This document shows positions 24,126 through 31,662 of a DNA stretch of 53,940 nucleotides, in pieces (the first letter of the stretch is position 1; the number at the start of each line of letters is the position of its first letter). This stretch comes from JAXDLW01 sp050998755 (GTDB taxonomy: Bacteria; Chloroflexota; Dormibacteria; DASZGP01): contig JBPCPW010000063.1 of NCBI GenBank assembly GCA_050998755.1, forward strand, positions 1 to 53,940, given 5' to 3'. The translations under genes were made by a program, and so were the position numbers. A model generated the notes under the pieces. The model saw only the letters and a list, made by a program, of their open reading frames with translations, searched no databases and was not told the DNA's origin.

Positions 24126-25762
24126 GAGCGGAGCCTCCGATAGCGACTGATCAGCGCGTCCGTCGACGAGTCGTGGTCAAGCTCCGGCTCGGCCACGCCC
24201 TCCAACTCGGGGATGATCTTTTTGGCCAGCACCTTGCCCAGCTCCACCCCCCACTGGTCGAAGGAGTTGATGTTCCAGATCGTGCCCTGCGTGAATACCT
24301 TGTGCTCGTACATCGCGACCAGTTGGCCCAGCGTGTAGGGGGTGAGTTTGGTCGCCATGATGGTGTTGGAAGGGTGATTGCCCTCGAAGACGCGGGCGTT
24401 GAGCTGCTCATCGGGGATCCCCTCCGCCTTCACCTGCTCTCGCGTCTTGCCGAAGGCCAGTGCCTCTGGCTGGGCCAGGAAGTTGGACATCAACAGGTCC
24501 TGGTGATTACCGACGGCATGGTTGGGTTGCGCGAACCCGATGAAGTCGCACGGGATCAGGTGGGTGCCCTGATGAATCAGCTGGTAGAAGGCGTGCTGGC
24601 CGTTGGTGCCCGGCTGTCCCCAGACGACCGGTCCGGTCTGATATGTGACCGGGTTTCCGGAGAGGTCGACGGACTTGCCATCGCTCTCCATGTCGAGCTG
24701 CTGCAGATAGGCGGGAAGCTCCGCGAGGTACTGGCTGTAGGGAAGGATGGCCTGGGTTTCGGCACCGAAGAAGTTGATGTACCAGATGCCGATCAGGCCG
24801 AGCAGCACCGGGAGGTTGGACGTAAGCGGGGTTGTGCGGAAGTGCCCGTCGATGGACCGGAAGCCGCGTAGCATCTCGTCGAAGCGCTCGGGCCCGATCG
24901 CGACCATTAGCGACAACCCAATGGCCGAGTCAACCGAATAGCGTCCCCCGACCCAGTCCCACATCTCGAACATGTTCTCTTTCGCGATGCCGAACTTGGC
25001 GACCTCGCCGGCGTTGCTGGAAACGGCGACGAAGTGCTTCTCCACCGCCGCCGCCTCGCCCAGTTTCGCCAGCAGCCAGTCCCTCGCGGCGGCCGCGTTT
25101 GCCAGCGTCTCCAGGGTTGTGAAAGTCTTGGAACAGACGATGAAGAGGGTCTCGTCGGGCTCGAGGTCATGGGTCGCCTCCCAGAGCTGGGTGGCGTCGA
25201 TGTTGGAGACAAAGCGGAACGTGCGGGACCGGTCAGAGTAGTCCTGCAGCGCCGCGTACGCCATTCGGGGGCCGAGGTCCGAACCGCCGATGCCGATGTT
25301 GATGACGTTGCGGATCGGCTTTCCGGTGTGACCCTTCCACTGGCCAGAGCGGACACTGTCGGCGAAGGCTGCCATCTGGCGGCGGACTCGATGGACCTCA
25401 GGGACAATATCGACCCCATCGACGAGCATCCTGTCCCCTTCCTTGGCGCGCAGTGCCACATGGAGCACGGCGCGGTGCTCGGTGGCGTTGATCTTGTCGC
25501 CGGTGAACATGGCTTCGATCCGCTGCCGCAGGCCCGCCCGCTCGGCAAGGTCGACAAGGAGCTTGATCGTCTTGGGGGTCAGGCGATTCTTGGAGTAGTC
25601 CAGGTACAGGCCATCGGTCTCCGCTGTTAACTCAACCCCACGACGGGGGTCGTCCGCGAACAGGTCGCGTAGGTGCAGCCCTCGCACATCTGTGAGGTGC
25701 GTCTCCAGGGCCGCCCACTCGGGGGTCTTGGTGATCGGCTGGCTTGTCGTCAGTGCCTCCAT
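24122..25762 (-). CDS. pgi: glucose-6-phosphate isomerase
   Basis: 546 residues from ATG 25762; the longer frame to 25864 translates through the operator. Active-site residues by alignment with the E. coli enzyme are Glu359 in DMESDGK, His390 in GTNGQHAFYQ and Lys510 in FDQWGVELGK. The signature DWVGGRYSVDSAIG is present. It interconverts glucose and fructose 6-phosphates and heads the pentose-phosphate operon. A full dyad lies 32 bp upstream, the closest operator-to-start spacing in the window. Confidence 0.96.
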   Translation of the reverse strand: MEALTTSQPITKTPEWAALETHLTDVRGLHLRDLFADDPRRGVELTAETDGLYLDYSKNRLTPKTIKLLVDLAERAGLRQRIEAMFTGDKINATEHRAVLHVALRAKEGDRMLVDGVDIVPEVHRVRRQMAAFADSVRSGQWKGHTGKPIRNVINIGIGGSDLGPRMAYAALQDYSDRSRTFRFVSNIDATQLWEATHDLEPDETLFIVCSKTFTTLETLANAAAARDWLLAKLGEAAAVEKHFVAVSSNAGEVAKFGIAKENMFEMWDWVGGRYSVDSAIGLSLMVAIGPERFDEMLRGFRSIDGHFRTTPLTSNLPVLLGLIGIWYINFFGAETQAILPYSQYLAELPAYLQQLDMESDGKSVDLSGNPVTYQTGPVVWGQPGTNGQHAFYQLIHQGTHLIPCDFIGFAQPNHAVGNHQDLLMSNFLAQPEALAFGKTREQVKAEGIPDEQLNARVFEGNHPSNTIMATKLTPYTLGQLVAMYEHKVFTQGTIWNINSFDQWGVELGKVLAKKIIPELEGVAEPELDHDSSTDALISRYRRLRS

Positions 25763-25794
25763 CCTCTCAGTGTGGGCCGCGCTGCCGTGTCGCT

Positions 25795-25812
25795 CTGTAC
25801 GAAACCGCACAG
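25795..25812. promoter_or_regulatory. CRP-like dyad, site 5 (pgi/PPP operon)
   Basis: CTGTACG-AAAC-CGCACAG, one arm mismatch. It is 32 bp upstream of pgi. At this distance it may overlap the core promoter, which would suit repression, unlike the more distant sites. Confidence 0.8.
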
Positions 25813-25889
25813 GGGCACAGCGATCGACCGCCGCGTCGACGTCCGATACACCCCCCGGGTCCAACCTTCAGAGCCGGTCGCCGACCGGC

Positions 25890-26684
25890 TCATCCCGGCG
25901 GGCCACCCCCCTGTGCCGCGAGGCTGGCCTCCGCATCTCCGCCGCGGCCGCGCAGGACGATCGCAAAGCCGACCGCCACCAGCATGCCAAGCGTTGGACC
26001 GGCCAGGTACACCCAGAGATGACCGATATCTCCGCGAACCAGGTCGGGAGCCAGCGACCGCACCGGGTTCATTGACGCGCCACTGATGGGATCGGCCCAA
26101 AGTCCGGCGAGGGCGATGTAGCTCCCGACCGCGATCGCCGATAGTGGTCCCACGTTCTGCGCGCTCGAGGCCGTGCCCAGGATGGTGCTCACCAGGCCCA
26201 TGGTCAGCACGGCCTCGACGAGCATCGCCTGCACGTCGCCCACCGATGCCCCCGGCAGGGTGGACCCAAAATTGTCCGGCCGCCCCAGCACCGCCCACAG
26301 GAACAGGCAGGCGAGCACGCCCCCCAGGACCTGGCTGATTACGTAACCCGGCAGGCGACGCCAGGGAAACTCCCTGCGCAGAGCGAAGGCGACACTGACG
26401 ACCGGGTTGAGGTGCGCGCCACCGACCCTGCCCATGAACAGGATCACGACCATGACCATGAGCCCCGGAGCGGTCACTGCCGCGATCCGCGAGACCGGCC
26501 TGCCACTCGCGGCACCCGAGATATCGGCGCCGACCGCGACGAGCACGAGAAAGAAGGTTCCCAAGAGCTCCGAGAACAGACGCCGCCACTCGAGGGAGGT
26601 GTCGTGGAAATCGAGCGCCCATGGTGGCACCTCCGATCCGCTGGAGTCGCTCACCTGCGCAGGGTAATCAGTTCTCTTCACCAT
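25890..26684 (-). CDS. aquaporin/MIP family channel
   Basis: 264 residues from ATG 26684, preceded by GGAGG; the frame to 26768 runs through the operator. Six TM helices form two repeats. The first half-helix is GGAHLNPVVSVAFALR and the second is SGASMNPVRSLAPDLV, so both NPA boxes read NPV. Water or glycerol selectivity is not decidable from sequence; the Arg after the second box (NPVRS) is the usual selectivity-filter Arg. It is divergent from folE, with a shared operator. Confidence 0.9.
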   Translation of the reverse strand: MVKRTDYPAQVSDSSGSEVPPWALDFHDTSLEWRRLFSELLGTFFLVLVAVGADISGAASGRPVSRIAAVTAPGLMVMVVILFMGRVGGAHLNPVVSVAFALRREFPWRRLPGYVISQVLGGVLACLFLWAVLGRPDNFGSTLPGASVGDVQAMLVEAVLTMGLVSTILGTASSAQNVGPLSAIAVGSYIALAGLWADPISGASMNPVRSLAPDLVRGDIGHLWVYLAGPTLGMLVAVGFAIVLRGRGGDAEASLAAQGGGPPG

Positions 26685-26744
26685 CGCCTCCTTTTCTGGC
26701 GGAGCCGGCAGGCCCGAAGGCTGAACCGGGTTGATGGCGGGGTG

Positions 26745-26762
26745 CTGTGCGAAACCGCACAG
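26745..26762. promoter_or_regulatory. CRP-like dyad, site 6
   Basis: CTGTGCG-AAAC-CGCACAG, extended to GC at both ends. It is 60 bp upstream of the aquaporin gene and 129 bp upstream of folE (divergent). Confidence 0.85.
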
Positions 26763-26852
26763 CGGCACTATCCATGAAGCTTAGATGATGGGCATGGTCC
26801 GGACCGGCCTGCCGCCACAGGGTTGCGCCGCCCGGCCGGCTCGGACCGCCAA
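26745..26852. repeat. promoter-block repeat, copy A
   Basis: About 108 bp beginning at operator site 6 that aligns, with scattered substitutions, to 36333-36438: both read operator, then atccatga, ttaga, gatgg, atggtcc, ctgccgccacag, ttgcgc, cggaccgccaa. The similarity extends well beyond the operator and ends before the rightward start codons, so a whole control region was duplicated or is conserved. Confidence 0.75.
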
Positions 26853-26891
26853 CCAACCGTCCTGACTGTCGAGGAGGATAGCGCCGACGCG

Positions 26892-27527
26892 ATGTTGCAT
26901 GTTGATCTGGATGGCTCGTCACCCCGCAGTCATGCAAACGATCGCGCAATGCAACCCGAGAACCCGATCGATCTCGAGGCGGCCAGGGCGGCGGTCAGCG
27001 ACCTCCTGCTCGCGCTCGGCCTCGATCCGACCGAGGAGGGGCTGTCCGATACCCCGCGCCGGGTCGCGATGGCGCTCGCTGAGATGGTGACGCCGATCCC
27101 CTTCAAGCTGACCACCTTCCCCAACGACGAGGGCTACGACGAGCTCGTGCTGGCCCGCTCGATTCCATTTCACTCTCTCTGCCAGCATCACTTGCTGCCG
27201 TTTGTCGGCGTGGCGCACGTGGGCTACCTGCCGGCTGACCGGCTGCTTGGGCTCTCGAAGCTAGCGCGCGCGGTCGAATACTTTTCCCGCGGGCTGCAGG
27301 TCCAGGAGCGGCTCACCGCGCAGATCGCCAACTGCCTGAACGACGGCCTCAGGCCGAAGGGCGTTGGCGTGGTGTTGGAGGCAGAACACATGTGCCTGGC
27401 GCTGCGGGGGGTCCAGAAGCGCGGCTCGGACACCGTGACGTCCACCCTGCTGGGGGCGATGCGAGACGACGCCCGAGCACGGCATGAGTTCCTTGCGCTG
27501 ACGGGCATCTCGGGGAGCCGGGGGTGA
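26892..27527 (+). CDS. folE: GTP cyclohydrolase I
   Basis: 211 residues from ATG 26892, after GAGGAGG (spacer about 14); ATG 26949 is an alternative. Zn ligands are Cys97, His100 and Cys168, with the same spacing as the E. coli enzyme. Signatures include HSLCQHHLLPFVGVAHVGYL and LSKLARAVEYFSRGLQVQER. It makes 7,8-dihydroneopterin triphosphate from GTP. It is the first gene of the rightward pterin cluster, and its stop overlaps the next start (GTGA). Confidence 0.95.
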   Translation: MLHVDLDGSSPRSHANDRAMQPENPIDLEAARAAVSDLLLALGLDPTEEGLSDTPRRVAMALAEMVTPIPFKLTTFPNDEGYDELVLARSIPFHSLCQHHLLPFVGVAHVGYLPADRLLGLSKLARAVEYFSRGLQVQERLTAQIANCLNDGLRPKGVGVVLEAEHMCLALRGVQKRGSDTVTSTLLGAMRDDARARHEFLALTGISGSRG

Positions 27528-27943
27528 CGAGCTCGAAGCAGATCCAGGTAGGCAGACGTGAGTCTTTCAACGCGGCCCACCAGCTTTGCGACCCCGTCCT
27601 GTCGGAAGCGGAGAACCGACGGCTGTTTGGCAAATGTGTGAATCTTCATGGGCACAACTACGTGGTCGAGGTCGTCGTCGCCGGAGAGCTGGATGCCGCG
27701 ACCGGTTTCGTCATCGACCTCAAGCACCTGTCCGACCTGATGTGCCGCCAGATTATCCAAGAGGTGGATCACCGCAACCTCAACACCGACGTGGCCTGGC
27801 TGGCCGGCCTGAATCCAACCGCGGAGAACCTGGCCCTCGCCTTCTTCGAACGGCTCCGCCCTGAGCTCCCGGGTGGAACGCTGCGGTCGGTGAAGGTCTG
27901 GGAGACCGAGAAGAACTGGGCTGAGTGCGAGGATGGCGGCTGA
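27524..27943 (+). CDS. 6-pyruvoyl-tetrahydropterin synthase (PTPS/QueD family)
   Basis: 139 residues from GTG 27524. Zn ligands are His19, His42 and His44, and the nucleophile is Cys38 in FGKCVNLHGHNY. The run SEAENRRLFGKC followed by HGHNYVVEVVVAGELDAATG and SVKVWETEKN resembles eukaryote-type PTPS more than the shorter QueD proteins, so 6-pyruvoyl-tetrahydropterin rather than 6-carboxy-tetrahydropterin may be the product. No queC, queE or queF genes are nearby, which also argues against a queuosine role. Confidence 0.88.
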   Translation: MTSSKQIQVGRRESFNAAHQLCDPVLSEAENRRLFGKCVNLHGHNYVVEVVVAGELDAATGFVIDLKHLSDLMCRQIIQEVDHRNLNTDVAWLAGLNPTAENLALAFFERLRPELPGGTLRSVKVWETEKNWAECEDGG

Positions 27944-28721
27944 GACGGCGGCCAGGTTCATTGCCGCGATGCCCCTGAGCGAGCGCTATGCCCCGTCAGA
28001 TCTCAGTGTATTCAGCAGCAGCGAGGCCCAGCGGTTCTTGGGAGGTGGCTGCGACGATCCGCGGGCCAGTCCCATGCTGGCGTGGGAGCTCCTCTACCGG
28101 CTGGAGCCCCGCCTCTACGACCGGCTGGCCAGCGCCGAGCGGATCCACCCCGCGATCCTGGACTGGCTTCCGAGACGGTCGGGTCACGTGGTCGAGGTGG
28201 GTGCTGGGACGGGCAGGCTCACCCTCGAGCTGGTCGCCCGATGTGACCAGCTCATCGCCATCGAGCCCGCCGCGCCACTCCGGACGATTCTCTCGGAGCG
28301 GCTGGCGGCGCTTGGGATCTCGGCCGGCGTCAGGATCGTTGACGGCTGGTGCGACGCCCTGCCCGTGCCAGACGCCTCAGCCGACCTGGTGATCGCGTGC
28401 TCCATGCTGACGCCCGACCGCGCCCACGGCGGCGACGCTGGCCTGGCCGAGATGGAGCGTGTTTGCGCCCCCCATGGACGGGTCGTGATCATCTGGCCCA
28501 ACCATCTCCGTTGGCTGCGGCAGCGCGGGTTCAGCTACAAGTCTTTCCCCGGCGAGATGAACATGGAATTCCCCAGCGTTGAGGAAGCTGTTGAGCTTGC
28601 CGGGATCTTCTACCCTGACGCCGTGTCCGAGATTCGGCAAAGACGTCGACGTCGGGTCCCATACGAAGTTCTCGGCGTGAACCCGCCGCGCGACGTGGCC
28701 TACAAAGACATCCGGGGATGA
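27933..28721 (+). CDS. SAM-dependent class I methyltransferase
   Basis: 262 residues, overlapping the PTPS gene by 11 bp. SAM motif I is HVVEVGAGTGRLTLEL (about 85-100), the acidic end of strand 2 is LIAIEPA, and motif IV is ADLVIACSML. The substrate-binding C-terminus contains VIIWPNHLRWLRQRGFS. Its location inside the overlapping folE-PTPS-GT-SDR cluster suggests a pterin-derived or glycosylated substrate, but this is inference. Confidence 0.82.
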   Translation: MAAETAARFIAAMPLSERYAPSDLSVFSSSEAQRFLGGGCDDPRASPMLAWELLYRLEPRLYDRLASAERIHPAILDWLPRRSGHVVEVGAGTGRLTLELVARCDQLIAIEPAAPLRTILSERLAALGISAGVRIVDGWCDALPVPDASADLVIACSMLTPDRAHGGDAGLAEMERVCAPHGRVVIIWPNHLRWLRQRGFSYKSFPGEMNMEFPSVEEAVELAGIFYPDAVSEIRQRRRRRVPYEVLGVNPPRDVAYKDIRG

Positions 28722-29809
28722 GGATTGCCCTCATCGCTCCGCTGGTGACCCGTATCAAGGAGCCTCAGGCAGGGGGCTCGCAGGCATTCGTCGCCGACCT
28801 CGGGCGGGGTCTCGCCGGCCGCGGCCACAGCATTGACGTTTACGCCGCCACCGGGTCCGAGATCGAGGACGTGAACCTGGTCGACCTGGGCATCGATTCG
28901 GAGCTGCTCATCCCCGCGCTGTATCGTGCCGGAGCGCGCGAGCGCTCAGACCCACGGATCACCGAAAAAGCGTTTGCCACGGTGTACGCGCACGTCGCAG
29001 ACGGCATCTACGACGTGGTCCACAACCACGCCTACGATGCGCCCGCGATTAGCCTTGCCTCAGGGCTCCACTCCGCCGTTCTTCACACCCTCCACCTGCC
29101 GCCAACGATGCCGGTCGTCGAAGCCCTGCTCGAGGCCGAGCAATATGCCCATCCTCCAGCCGTGGCCACGGTGTCGGAGTTCTGTGCCGCCGCCTGGCGA
29201 GCCTTTGCGCGAATCGACGCAACCTTGCGGCCACACGTCCCGACGAGCCGCATCCCATGGTCCGACCAGCCCGGGGAGGGTGCGATCTTCGCTGGGCGTC
29301 TCAGTCCCGAGAAGGGAGCAGCCGAGGCAATCGAGATCGCCCACGCTGCCGGACTTGCGATCGACGTCTATGGCGACCCTTACGACCCCGACTATGTCCG
29401 CCGCTCAATCGATCCGTGGCGCGACACGCCTCATGTTCGGATCCACCGAGCGCTACCGCGGCCGGAGCTCTGGGAGAAGATGGCGCGTGCCTCCGTAGTC
29501 GTCTGTCCTGTCCGATGGGACGAGCCCTTCGGCATGGTCGCCGCCGAAGCTCAGGCGTGTGGAACGCCAGTTGTCGCTTCTCTGCGGGGCGGCCTGCCAG
29601 AGAACGTGATCGATGGACTGAGCGGGCTCTTTGTTGACCCCTCCGATGTCGATGGCGCGTCAAAGGTTCTGACCAGGGCGCTCGCCCTGTCGCGCAGCGC
29701 GTGCCGGCGCCACGCCGAGACTCACCTGGATCTGGGCTCCAGCCTCGACGCCCACGAGGCGATCTACGCGCACCTGATCGCGACGCGGGGAGCGAGTGTC
29801 TGTGCCTGA
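28718..29809 (+). CDS. GT4 family glycosyltransferase (pterin cluster)
   Basis: 363 residues, ATGA overlap with the methyltransferase. GT-B fold: the N-terminal domain opens MRIALIAPLVTRIKEPQAGG, and the C-terminal domain carries IFAGRLSPEKGAAEAIEIAH and the donor-binding WDEPFGMVAAEAQACGTPVV, whose Glu residues are typical of GT4. The Gly-Gly loop near the N-terminus is an acceptor or phosphate contact. The known cyanobacterial tetrahydrobiopterin glucosyltransferase is, as I recall, of similar type, which fits the surrounding folE and PTPS genes. Confidence 0.85.
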   Translation: MRIALIAPLVTRIKEPQAGGSQAFVADLGRGLAGRGHSIDVYAATGSEIEDVNLVDLGIDSELLIPALYRAGARERSDPRITEKAFATVYAHVADGIYDVVHNHAYDAPAISLASGLHSAVLHTLHLPPTMPVVEALLEAEQYAHPPAVATVSEFCAAAWRAFARIDATLRPHVPTSRIPWSDQPGEGAIFAGRLSPEKGAAEAIEIAHAAGLAIDVYGDPYDPDYVRRSIDPWRDTPHVRIHRALPRPELWEKMARASVVVCPVRWDEPFGMVAAEAQACGTPVVASLRGGLPENVIDGLSGLFVDPSDVDGASKVLTRALALSRSACRRHAETHLDLGSSLDAHEAIYAHLIATRGASVCA

Positions 29810-30527
29810 GAGCCGACCCTGGCTCGCCGGGCGCGTTGCGGTTGTGACGGGCGCCAGCCGGGGCATCGGTGCCGCCACCGCGCGGATCCTGGCGTCGGCA
29901 GGGGCGCACGTCGTCCTGGCCGCCCGCAGCCGCGATGCGCTGGACAGCGTTGCGCAGGGCATCGTGAATGACGGTGGGGCGGCAACAGCCGTCGCCACCG
30001 ACGTGAGCCGCGCCGCTGACGTCGAACGGCTTTTCGCGCAAGCGGCGGACCTGGGCGGCCCCGCCGCCCTCGTCTGTGCCGCTGGGATGTTGACCCGGGC
30101 CGAGTTCGAGGCCACCACCTGCGAGACCTGGGAACAGACGCTTGGGGTAAACCTCACCGGAACCTTCCTCTGCTGCCGTTCAGCCTTCAAGGCGATGCGC
30201 GCGGCCGGCGTCGGCCGCATCGTGAACATCGCGTCGTTGTCGGGCGTCTACGGAACCGAGAAGTTTCCCGGTCTGGCCGCCTATAACGTCTCCAAGTACG
30301 GGGTCGTCGGCCTAACGGAGGCGATCGCCCTTGAGGGTAGGGCTTATGGCATCAGCGCGATCTGCATCAGCCCAGGGGCGGTGGACACTGAGATGCTGAA
30401 GCAGGCCAACCCCGACCTGCGCCCGGGCCTCACCCCGCCCGATGTGGCGCACCTGATCCTCTCCCTTCTCGACAACCCCATGACGCCGGCGAGTGGCGCC
30501 AACATCCCGCTGTTCTCGAATGCCTGA
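29796..30527 (+). CDS. short-chain dehydrogenase/reductase
   Basis: 243 residues from GTG 29796 (GTG 29802 also possible), overlapping the GT stop. It is a classical SDR with the cofactor loop VTGASRGIGAA, a Cys-Ala-Ala-Gly segment in the place of NNAG, Ser in IVNIASLSG and Tyr-x3-Lys in AAYNVSKYGV. AARSRD after strand 2 favours NADPH (Arg). As the last gene of the cluster it could be the sepiapterin-reductase-like step completing tetrahydrobiopterin, though generic SDR chemistry cannot be excluded. Confidence 0.87.
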   Translation: MSVPESRPWLAGRVAVVTGASRGIGAATARILASAGAHVVLAARSRDALDSVAQGIVNDGGAATAVATDVSRAADVERLFAQAADLGGPAALVCAAGMLTRAEFEATTCETWEQTLGVNLTGTFLCCRSAFKAMRAAGVGRIVNIASLSGVYGTEKFPGLAAYNVSKYGVVGLTEAIALEGRAYGISAICISPGAVDTEMLKQANPDLRPGLTPPDVAHLILSLLDNPMTPASGANIPLFSNA

Positions 30528-30567
30528 CGGCGGACGGGCCTTCAGCCCCCGACTCACACGGAAGGGG

Positions 30568-31662
30568 TCAGGCGCACTTGTACGCCTCGGCATTGGACTT
30601 TTTCAGCTCGAGCCCCAGTCCTCCGCGGCTGGCGTGCGGGCGGAGATAGCCCCCGCGCCGCTCCGGGACACCATCGAAGAACATCTCCTCGATCCGGGCG
30701 TGGTCGTGGAAGTATTCGACGTGAGAAAGCTGGGGCGCGGCGCACCCTGCCTGAGCATGGATGCTGGGCGAGGTGTGGGCCGAGAAGGGAATGGCAAAGG
30801 CGTGCGCCAGCTGGGCGGCTTCCAGCCAACCGGTGATCCCAAGACAGCGCGTGGCGTCGGCCTGCAGGATGTCGACTGCTCCTCGCTCCAGCATGGTACG
30901 GAAATACCAGGGGTCGTAGCCATACTCTCCGGCGGCGATGTCCAGGTCGGTGTTGGCTCGTATCAGAGCGAGCTGGTCCAGCTGATCTGAGGAGACCGGC
31001 TCCTCGAAGTAGGTGACGCCGGACTCGGCGAACACCCGCGCCAACCGGAGAGCCTGCTTCAATCCGTAGGCGCCATTGGCGTCGACGAAGAGCTCGGCGG
31101 CGGAACCAATGGCTTCGCGGGCCACCCGCACCCGCTCGATGTCGCGCGCCTCGTTCGTGCCCCAGTCCTGGCCGATCTTCATCTTGACCCTGGATATGCC
31201 GTCTTTGACCCATCCCCCGAGTTGCTCCCGCAGTAGCTCGTCGGGGTAAGTGGTGAAACCGCCGCTGCCATAGATCGGAACCTCATCGCGAACGGCCCCC
31301 AATAATTTGAACAGCGGGAGGCCCAGCGACCTCGCCTTGAGGTCCCAGAGCGCCACGTCAACTGCCGAGATCGCGCTCGCCGCGATGCCCTGGCGGCCGA
31401 GGTTGCGCACCGCAGCCACCATCGCCCTCCAGGCGGCTCCGATGTCCTCGATAGGCAATCCGAGCAGGTGCGGCTCGAGCACCTCGTGCACCACCTGGGC
31501 TGCCGCGCCGCTGGTGTAGCTGAAGCCGATGCCGCCGAGTCCGGAGTCGGCCGTGGCCTCCACCAGCACCATCGTGGTGGAGTCCCAGGCAATCGTACCG
31601 TCCGCTTCGGGATGGTCGGTGGGCACCCGGTAGACGCTCGTTTTGAGACTCTTCAGCTTCAT
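30568..31662 (-). CDS. enolase-superfamily enzyme (mandelate racemase/dehydratase type)
   Basis: 364 residues. The capping domain ends near residue 110. The barrel bears the KxK motif in RVKMKIGQDW, Mg ligands Asp in FVDANGAY, Glu in YFEEPVS and Glu in AAGEYGYD, then Asp in ILQADATRCLGIT and His in SAHTSPSIHAQ as the His-Asp dyad. This is the mandelate-racemase subgroup, mostly acid-sugar dehydratases. It is the last gene of the TPP-GMC operon (start 1 bp from the GMC stop), so an aldonate or uronate substrate produced by the GMC enzyme is plausible. Confidence 0.87.
   Translation of the reverse strand: MKLKSLKTSVYRVPTDHPEADGTIAWDSTTMVLVEATADSGLGGIGFSYTSGAAAQVVHEVLEPHLLGLPIEDIGAAWRAMVAAVRNLGRQGIAASAISAVDVALWDLKARSLGLPLFKLLGAVRDEVPIYGSGGFTTYPDELLREQLGGWVKDGISRVKMKIGQDWGTNEARDIERVRVAREAIGSAAELFVDANGAYGLKQALRLARVFAESGVTYFEEPVSSDQLDQLALIRANTDLDIAAGEYGYDPWYFRTMLERGAVDILQADATRCLGITGWLEAAQLAHAFAIPFSAHTSPSIHAQAGCAAPQLSHVEYFHDHARIEEMFFDGVPERRGGYLRPHASRGGLGLELKKSNAEAYKCA

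Noticed and set aside
24600..24620. Pgi motif GEPGTNGQ appears as GQPGTNGQ, suggesting loss of a catalytic Glu
   Set aside because: Counting against the E. coli enzyme places the catalytic Glu in the preserved MES motif (Glu359 here), so the Glu-to-Gln change is outside the catalytic set.
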